From: JBEIUL01 sp044356865
GTDB taxonomy: Bacteria > Planctomycetota > Phycisphaerae > Phycisphaerales > SM1A02
Assembly (NCBI GenBank): GCA_044356865.1
Contig: JBIKVN010000174.1
Span: 1-7,124 of the forward strand
Direction of reading: 5' to 3'
DNA: 7,124 nt
This document shows, in pieces, positions 1 to 4,133 of this stretch. Numbering within the stretch: the first letter of the stretch is position 1; each line of letters opens with the position of its first letter. A program made the position numbers and the translations under genes. A model generated the notes under the pieces. The model searched no databases, had not been told where the DNA came from, and saw nothing but the letters and a program-made list of their open reading frames with translations.

Positions 1-38
1 CGAGCATCGGGGAAAGGGTACCGGAGCGACGCCGGGGC

Positions 39-74
39 AAAAACGAACCCGGACGGCCGCAAGCACCGTCCGGG
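39..74 (-). terminator. Rho-independent terminator after the Asn/Trp-rich gene
   Basis: A perfect 9-bp GC-rich inverted repeat pairs CCCGGACGG (48-56) with CCGTCCGGG (66-74) around a 9-base loop. Read on the minus strand, the stem is followed by TTCG and then five T residues (the A-run at 39-43), the usual shape of an intrinsic terminator. It begins 33 bp past the stop of the minus-strand gene at 107-649, so it probably ends that transcript and perhaps the hutI transcript as well. There is no T-run on the plus-strand side, so I read it as one-directional. The 38 bases to its left contain no gene I can support. Confidence 0.75.
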
Positions 75-106
75 CGGATCGTCTTTCGGTCCTTCGCCGT
101 CGCGGG

Positions 107-649
107 TCAGGCCGCGCTACGGGCGAAGTTCGAGGTGGTGCAATCACCCGTGGTCGAGGTGCCGGTCGGGTTCGGCATGCCGCCGGTCGTCGGGTTCATC
201 AGCGAGTTGAGGAACGGGTTGGTGTTCCAACCGCCGTTCCAACCGCCATTCCAACCGCCGTTCCAGCCCCCGTTCCACGAGTTGTTCAGGGCGTTGTTCA
301 GGGCGTTGTTCCAGCCGCCGTTCCAGGTGTTGTTCAGGGCGTTGTTCCAGCCGCCGTTTTGGCCGCCGTTCTGGCCATTCCATTGGCCGTTCCAGCCCGT
401 CGGGTTGGCCTGGCCGCTGCCGAACCACTGGCACGCCGCGAGGAAACCCGCGTGGAAGCCGTTCGTGAAGGCGTTCGTGAAGCCGTTGCTGGAGGTGTTC
501 CCGAACGAAACGTTCCAGCCCGGATTCCAGCCCGGATTCCAGCCCGAGTTCATGCCGGGGAAGCCGGGACCGAAGGTGGTCGTGCCGCCAAAGGTCGAGT
601 TCATGGGATTCATGGGGTTCATGGAGTTCATAGGGTTCATGCCGTTCAT
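107..649 (-). CDS. Asn/Gly/Trp-rich low-complexity repeat protein, unknown function
   Basis: I do not recognise a family. The 180-residue product is about 22% Asn (around 40) and carries 14 Trp, with much Gly; I find no Lys or Glu, one Asp, one Arg and one His. It opens with six MNx tripeptides, then has three GWNP-like units (about residues 35-46), a more ordinary segment with F-rich spacing ending in LAACQWF (about 60-76), then WNGG and NNALNN repeats (about 85-145) and a Thr/Pro/Gly tail with a single Cys. There is no signal peptide or membrane span. The start at 649 is chosen because GGAGG lies 9 bases upstream; the frame is open further up, to an ATG at 751, but that extension is Arg-rich and unlike the rest. 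It lies 118 bp downstream of hutI on the same strand and is followed by a terminator. A structural, matrix or self-assembling role is only a guess. Confidence 0.72.
   Translation of the reverse strand: MNGMNPMNSMNPMNPMNSTFGGTTTFGPGFPGMNSGWNPGWNPGWNVSFGNTSSNGFTNAFTNGFHAGFLAACQWFGSGQANPTGWNGQWNGQNGGQNGGWNNALNNTWNGGWNNALNNALNNSWNGGWNGGWNGGWNGGWNTNPFLNSLMNPTTGGMPNPTGTSTTGDCTTSNFARSAA
224..271 (-). repeat. Four 12-bp tandem units encoding WNGG repeats
   Basis: On the plus strand, units of the form gttccaaccgcc start at 224, 236, 248 and 260, differing by one to three bases. On the minus strand each unit encodes one WNGG tetrapeptide of the Asn/Trp-rich protein. Unit length is a multiple of three, so gain or loss of a copy would preserve the frame. 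Confidence 0.85.
281..358 (-). repeat. Nested 12-bp and 36-bp repeats encoding NNALNN/WNGGW blocks
   Basis: The 12-base unit gttgttcagggc occurs at 281-292, 293-304 and 329-340. The first and third are part of different contexts, while a 30-base stretch at 293-322 recurs identically at 329-358, giving a 36-bp period. On the minus strand this encodes alternating NNALNN and WNGGW blocks. The near-identity at DNA level suggests recent duplication or ongoing homogenisation. Confidence 0.8.
513..548 (-). repeat. Three 12-bp tandem units encoding GWNP
   Basis: The plus-strand unit ttccagcccgga occurs at 513-524 and 525-536, with a third copy, differing in its last bases, at 537-548. On the minus strand this gives the GWNPGWNPGWN stretch near residue 40 of the Asn/Trp-rich protein. 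Confidence 0.85.
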
Positions 650-653
650 GGTC
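600..653 (-). repeat. Six 9-bp units encoding MNx tripeptides at the N-terminus
   Basis: Plus-strand units beginning ttcat recur every 9 bases from 600 to 649 and encode, on the minus strand, Met-Asn followed by Gly, Pro or Ser. Every unit supplies an in-frame ATG, so six possible starts lie in a row; only the one at 649 has a well-placed ribosome binding site. Confidence 0.8.
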
Positions 654-658
654 TGGAT

Positions 659-663
659 CCTCC
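659..663 (-). promoter_or_regulatory. Shine-Dalgarno site for the Asn/Trp-rich gene
   Basis: Reading the minus strand, GGAGGA precedes the ATG at 649 with a 9-base spacer counted from GGAGG. This is the only strong ribosome binding site I can find in the window; the other genes have weak sites or none. It decides the start of the repeat protein and supports it being translated. Confidence 0.75.
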
Positions 664-696
664 GAGTCGTTCGGCGCGAGGAGCGCCCGCCGGGGA

Positions 697-728
697 GGGA
701 TTCGACCCGAACGTCGGGCCCGGAACCC
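697..728. other. Imperfect hairpin between hutI and the Asn/Trp-rich gene
   Basis: CCCGA (706-710) pairs with TCGGG (714-718) across a 3-base loop, and outer arms at 697-704 and 721-728 pair with one mismatch and one G-T wobble. There is no T-run on either side, so it is not a standard intrinsic terminator. It lies in the 118-bp spacer and could be an RNA-processing or stability element, a weak hutI terminator, or chance pairing in GC-rich DNA. No -10/-35 promoter stands out in this spacer. Confidence 0.3.
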
Positions 729-767
729 TTCCGTGCCGCGAACATCGGCACGCGGGCGACGGAAACT

Positions 768-2000
768 TCACCGTCGCGGCGGAAGCGGCACGCCGCGGCG
801 CCAGGTCTCGAGCGGGCCGGGGGCGGCGTACTCGTAGGCGAGGCTCCGCTCGTCGCGACTGTCGAGCAGCTGGAGATCCGCGGCGAGGCCGGGGGCGATC
901 CGGCCGGTCTCGTCGCCGAGGCCGAGGGCCGCGGCCGCGTTCACCGTCGCGGCCAACAGCGCCTCGGCGGGCCGCAGGCCGAGGTGGCGGACCGCGAGGG
1001 CGACGATGAAGGGCATCGAGAGCGTCGGGCTCGAGCCGGGATTCATGTTCGTGGCGATCGCCACCGCCGCCCCGAGGTCGACGAGGCGGCGGCCGTCGGC
1101 GTAGCGGCCGTCGAGGTGGAAGCCGCAGCCCGGCAGGAGCACCGCGGTCGCGTCGCTCGCGGCGACCGCGGCGAGCGTTTCCGGCCGGCTCGCCTCGAGG
1201 TGGTCGATGGTGCGGGCCCCGAGCGAAAGGGCGAGTTCGACCCCGCCGAGCGAATGGAACTGGTCGGCGTGGATCCGCAACGGAAGCCCCGCGGCACGGG
1301 CGGCCTCGAGATAGCGGCGGGTCTCGTCGACGTTGAACGCGCCGTCCTCGCAGTAGAGGTCGGCGAACGCCGCCCCGCCGGCCCGGGCCGCGCCGAGGCC
1401 CTCGCGCACGATGCGATCGAACGCGTCCGGCCGCTCGGGATCGCGGGCGTGGGCCCCGAGGAAGGTGGGCACCACGCGGCTCGGGCTTTCCACCGCGGCC
1501 CGCCGGATCGCCTCGAGCATGCGGAGTTCCGACTCGGGATCGAGCCCGTAGCCGGTCTTCACCTCGACGGTCGCGGTGCCGAGCCGCGCCGCGTCCTCGA
1601 GGCGGCCTCGCACGCCGTCGGCAAGTTCCGCCGTACCCGCCGCCCGCGTCGCCCGCACCGTCGACAGGATCCCGCCGCCGCGCTTGAGGATCTCGAGATA
1701 CGGCACGCCCGCCTTCCGCAGGTCGTTCTCGTCGAAGCGCGAGCCCGCGTGGCAGAGGTGCGTGTGGCAATCGACGAACGCCGGCATCACCACGCGGCCG
1801 GCGGCGTCGACGCGCGGCAGGGTCGCGTACCCGGGCGGCGGCTCGCCCGGCCCCGTCGCGGCGATCCGGCCCGCGCGAACCGCCACGAATCCGCGGTCGA
1901 TCGCCCCGAGCTCGCCCATCGCCGCCCCGCGGCGGCTCGCGCCGCCCCCGGGCCCGTCGAGGGTCAACACGCGGGCGTTCGCGACGAGGAAACCGTCCAT
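768..2000 (-). CDS. hutI: Imidazolonepropionase (histidine degradation)
   Basis: HutI hydrolyses 4-imidazolone-5-propionate to N-formimino-L-glutamate, the third step of histidine breakdown, in the cytoplasm. The 410-residue product has the usual family length and its motifs in order: the metal-binding HTH with nearby AGSR (residues 79-88), GGGILSTVRATR (108-119), VEVKTGYGL (145-153), TFLGAH (179-184), IHADQF (243-248), DHL (266-268), LLPG (288-291) and NPGSSP (320-325). H79, H81 and H244 match known metal ligands. Oddly, the fourth ligand position, Asp in the Bacillus subtilis enzyme (ATDFNPG), is Asn318 here (ATNMNPG). I chose the ATG at 2000 because the product then begins MDGFLVANARVLTL, like family members; an in-frame start at 2072 would add 24 residues without family character. 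No Shine-Dalgarno site is evident. hutH and hutU are not in the window. The family is sure; full activity is slightly less so because of Asn318. Confidence 0.93.
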   Translation of the reverse strand: MDGFLVANARVLTLDGPGGGASRRGAAMGELGAIDRGFVAVRAGRIAATGPGEPPPGYATLPRVDAAGRVVMPAFVDCHTHLCHAGSRFDENDLRKAGVPYLEILKRGGGILSTVRATRAAGTAELADGVRGRLEDAARLGTATVEVKTGYGLDPESELRMLEAIRRAAVESPSRVVPTFLGAHARDPERPDAFDRIVREGLGAARAGGAAFADLYCEDGAFNVDETRRYLEAARAAGLPLRIHADQFHSLGGVELALSLGARTIDHLEASRPETLAAVAASDATAVLLPGCGFHLDGRYADGRRLVDLGAAVAIATNMNPGSSPTLSMPFIVALAVRHLGLRPAEALLAATVNAAAALGLGDETGRIAPGLAADLQLLDSRDERSLAYEYAAPGPLETWRRGVPLPPRR

Positions 2001-2128
2001 GCCGCCATGATCGGCGATCCGCCCGTCGCCGGCCGAACGCCCGGTAAGCCCCGACCTGAACGGTTCCCGCACGAAACTTTCGCTTGCCTCGGCCCGGCCG
2101 CGTACGGTTCGCCCGTCCCGAGACTCCC
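2001..2128. promoter_or_regulatory. Divergent spacer between hutI and sixA
   Basis: This 128-bp gap separates two genes read in opposite directions, so both promoters probably lie here. Its only AT-richer patch is around 2071-2088. I cannot identify convincing -35/-10 boxes or an operator palindrome on either strand. A TTG at 2084 in frame with sixA would extend that gene into the spacer, but the extension lacks family character. Confidence 0.35.
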
Positions 2129-2644
2129 GTGATCGTCTACCTCATCCGTCACGCAAAGGCGTTCGAGCGCGACCCGTCGGCCTGGCCCGACGACCGCCAG
2201 CGGCCGCTCACCGCCGACGGCCGCCGCTCGTTCGCGCGACTGGCCCGGCGGCTCGGCCGGTCGGTCCCGCCCGTCGAACTCCTCGAGAGCAGCCGCTGCA
2301 CGCGGGCCTGGCAGACCGCGAATCTCCTGTTCGAGCACGCCGGCTGGCCGAAACCGAGCCGCCTCGAGGCCCTCGAGGAGATGGACGACGGCGATCCCGC
2401 CGAGCTCCGCCGCAAGCTCTCGCTGCTCGGTGACATCGGTTCGGTCGCGTGGGTCGGCCACGAGCCGCTGCTCGGCCGGCTCGCCTCGACGCTGCTCGCG
2501 GGCGACCCCGACGCCCTCGGCCTGGTCTTCAAGAAAGGTGCGGTGATGGCGATCGACCTCGATCCGGCCGCCCCGCGGGCCGGCGGCCGCCTGCTCTGGC
2601 TCATGACCCCGGCCCTCGCCGGCCGTCGCAAGAAGGCCAAGTGA
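2129..2644 (+). CDS. sixA: SixA-type phosphohistidine phosphatase (histidine phosphatase superfamily)
   Basis: Predicted cytoplasmic phosphatase of 171 residues. SixA enzymes remove phosphate from phosphohistidine on signalling or phosphotransfer proteins. The product begins VYLIRHAKAF, placing the catalytic Arg7-His8 (RHG/RHA motif) right at the N-terminus as in SixA. A second conserved Arg lies in CTRAWQTA (Arg59), and the second catalytic His is His111 in WVGHEPLL. The ending (KKGAVMAIDLD and a Lys-rich tail) also suits the SixA subgroup. GTG at 2129 is chosen because it puts the start next to the beta strand that carries RHA; a TTG at 2084 would add 15 unrelated residues. No Shine-Dalgarno site is visible. 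The STAS gene follows after 23 bp on the same strand, so the two are probably co-transcribed. The real substrate is unknown; other small histidine phosphatases look similar. Confidence 0.85.
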   Translation: MIVYLIRHAKAFERDPSAWPDDRQRPLTADGRRSFARLARRLGRSVPPVELLESSRCTRAWQTANLLFEHAGWPKPSRLEALEEMDDGDPAELRRKLSLLGDIGSVAWVGHEPLLGRLASTLLAGDPDALGLVFKKGAVMAIDLDPAAPRAGGRLLWLMTPALAGRRKKAK

Positions 2645-2667
2645 ACGGGTAGACTCCCGCCCTTCCC

Positions 2668-3042
2668 ATGGACAACGACCACAAGCAGACCCCCCTCGTC
2701 GAGATCCGCTGGCAGGCTCCCGTCCTCATGGTCCATCCGGCCGGTCCCCAGATCGGCCAGCGCGAGTCGCCGATCATCAACGACGAGGTCAAGCCCTTCA
2801 TCAAGAAGGCCGGCAAGTCGATGCGGTTCCTCGTGGTCGACGCCAGCAGCGTGACCTTCATGTCGAGCATGGGACTCGGGATGCTGATCGGGATGCGCAA
2901 CGAGGCGAACGCCCTCGGGGCCAAGCCGATCCTCTACGGGGCGAACAGGGACCTGCTCGGCGTCCTCTCGGTCATGAAGATCGAGAAGCTCTTCACCATC
3001 GTGAAGGACCAGGACTCGCTCAAGAAGATCCTGCAGGGCTGA
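2668..3042 (+). CDS. STAS-domain protein, anti-sigma factor antagonist type
   Basis: A single STAS domain of 124 residues. Such proteins bind anti-sigma factors or other partners and are often switched by phosphorylation of a Ser or Thr. The core reads LVVDASSVTFMSSMGLGMLIGM (two parts: strand 55-64, then the loop and helix from 65). Its MSSMGL at 65-70 aligns with the SSAGL/DSSGL phospho-site loop of SpoIIAA-like proteins, so Ser67 is the likely phospho-site, with Ser66 in place of the classical Asp. The C-terminal part (VMKIEKLFTIVKD) matches the usual last helix and strand. The ATG at 2668 gives a normal domain length; only a poor GGGTAG lies upstream. It follows sixA closely. No anti-sigma kinase or sigma factor gene is nearby, so the partner is unknown. 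The 3' end overlaps the convergent lipoprotein gene by 23 bp. Confidence 0.87.
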   Translation: MDNDHKQTPLVEIRWQAPVLMVHPAGPQIGQRESPIINDEVKPFIKKAGKSMRFLVVDASSVTFMSSMGLGMLIGMRNEANALGAKPILYGANRDLLGVLSVMKIEKLFTIVKDQDSLKKILQG

Positions 3043-4054
3043 CCGGTTCCGGCGGGTTTTCCGGCGGATTTCCCTCGGGCGTCCCGGGCTTCGCCGCGTA
3101 CACCACCGCGTCGGCCCGGTCGCGGTCACGCTCGACGAGGACGCGGGAGTCCTCGGGCACCACGGTCACGACGAGGATCCGCGCGAACGGCTTGAGGCGG
3201 CGCAGCTGGTCGACCAGCCCGCCGTCCCAGTCGCTGTGGAAACTGCCGACGAGGTGGATCACCTTGTCCGAGCCCGAGTCGAGGGCCCGGGCGATCGAGC
3301 GGGCCATCGTGGCGTCCCAGGTCTGCTGCGCCCGGTAAAGCGCCTCGACCGCCGCCGGATCGCCCGACATGAACTCGTCGAAGCGCTCGCGGTAGCGGCC
3401 GGGGGTGAGCGTCGAGGGCACCGCCACGAGCGCCCGCTCGTCCGCCGGCAGCGCCGCGATCGCCGCGAAGCCGTCGGTGCGGGCCAGCCGCACGTGTTTC
3501 CGCGGCGCGTTCGCGGCCACGACGCGGCCGCCGGCCGTCTTCACCTCGTCGATCGCGGGCTGGTAGAAAATCTTCCAGCTGTCTTTCGCGCCCCAGTCGC
3601 GGCTGCCGGTGCGTTCCTCGAAGGTCGCCTGGTCGATCTCGCCGGCGAGATACGCGTCGACCAGCGGCTGCTCGTCGGTCTCGAGCATCTCGAGCGAGAG
3701 GGCGACCTTCGGGAAGGCGTTCACCGCGTCCTCGACCATCGCCCGCTGCAATTCGTGGGCCCGCAGGTTGTCGTGCGTCTCGCCGATGATCACCACGTCG
3801 GCCCACGCGACGCCCGCGAAGAGGTCGGCCCAGGTCAGGACGCGGCCCGAGCGGCCCTCGAACATCGCCAGGGCCCGCGGCGACCAGGGCTCGGACGGCA
3901 GCGTCGCGTCGCTCGGGGAACCGGCCTGCGGACGGCGGTCGAAGGGGTGGGCGCAGCCGGCGAGCACGGCCGCCACGGCGGCCAAGCCGGCGACGCGGGG
4001 AAAAGTCGCGGGAAGACGCCGGGAGAAGCCGCCGATGCGGGAATTGCGGGGCAT
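3020..4054 (-). CDS. ChaN family lipoprotein (EreA/ChaN/TIKI/TraB-like fold)
   Basis: Predicted membrane-anchored lipoprotein of 344 residues. A hydrophobic stretch at about 20-33 ends in a lipobox, LAGC, with Cys34 as the lipidation site. The family hallmark of two GX2H motifs is present: GETH at 91-94 and GSFH at 270-273. A conserved LEM with Glu122, the DSWKIFYQPAID segment (158-169), AANAPR (180-185) and QTWDATMARSI (244-254) also fit ChaN. Campylobacter ChaN binds haem and is linked to iron uptake; the superfamily also contains peptidases and esterases, so function here is open. The tail from about 320 is Pro/Gly/Glu-rich. The ATG at 4054 gives a proper signal peptide; the frame continues upstream to 4129 without improving it. 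No Shine-Dalgarno site is clear. It is divergent from the secreted peptidase gene, and no iron-uptake genes are visible around it. Confidence 0.87.
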   Translation of the reverse strand: MPRNSRIGGFSRRLPATFPRVAGLAAVAAVLAGCAHPFDRRPQAGSPSDATLPSEPWSPRALAMFEGRSGRVLTWADLFAGVAWADVVIIGETHDNLRAHELQRAMVEDAVNAFPKVALSLEMLETDEQPLVDAYLAGEIDQATFEERTGSRDWGAKDSWKIFYQPAIDEVKTAGGRVVAANAPRKHVRLARTDGFAAIAALPADERALVAVPSTLTPGRYRERFDEFMSGDPAAVEALYRAQQTWDATMARSIARALDSGSDKVIHLVGSFHSDWDGGLVDQLRRLKPFARILVVTVVPEDSRVLVERDRDRADAVVYAAKPGTPEGNPPENPPEPVSPAGSS

Positions 4055-4133
4055 ACTGCCGGAAGCATCGAGCCGTGGGGCGGGCGAGTCAAGCCGCCCG
4101 CCGCCGCGATCCGCACCGAATCGGGACACCTCC
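4055..4133. promoter_or_regulatory. Divergent spacer between the ChaN-like and M14 genes
   Basis: Seventy-nine bases separate two divergent starts, so opposing promoters must lie here or in the gene beginnings. A 7-bp inverted repeat, GGCGGGC (4079-4085) with GCCCGCC (4096-4102), surrounds a 10-base centre. It could be an operator or chance pairing in GC-rich DNA. No recognisable promoter boxes are seen. A GGGA about 8 bases before the GTG at 4134 may act as a weak ribosome binding site. Confidence 0.3.

Noticed and set aside
281..358. Repeats considered as a possible CRISPR-like array
   Set aside because: The units are adjoining, translate in frame as protein repeats, and there are no unique spacers of uniform length.
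697..709. GGGTCGAATCCC on the minus strand, resembling a tRNA T-arm
   Set aside because: One T of the T-loop consensus is missing, and no matching acceptor stem, anticodon arm or CCA could be found around it.
135..2132. A 665-residue plus-strand open frame covering the repeat gene and hutI
   Set aside because: It is the antisense of two supported genes, its FQPPFQPPF start is simply the reverse of the WNGG repeats, and its remainder is Arg/Gly/Ala-rich with no family motif. Long antisense frames are expected at this GC content.
3609..4133. N-terminal extension of the M14 frame upstream of 4134
   Set aside because: It would be antisense to the lipoprotein gene and would bury the clear signal peptide that starts at the GTG at 4134.
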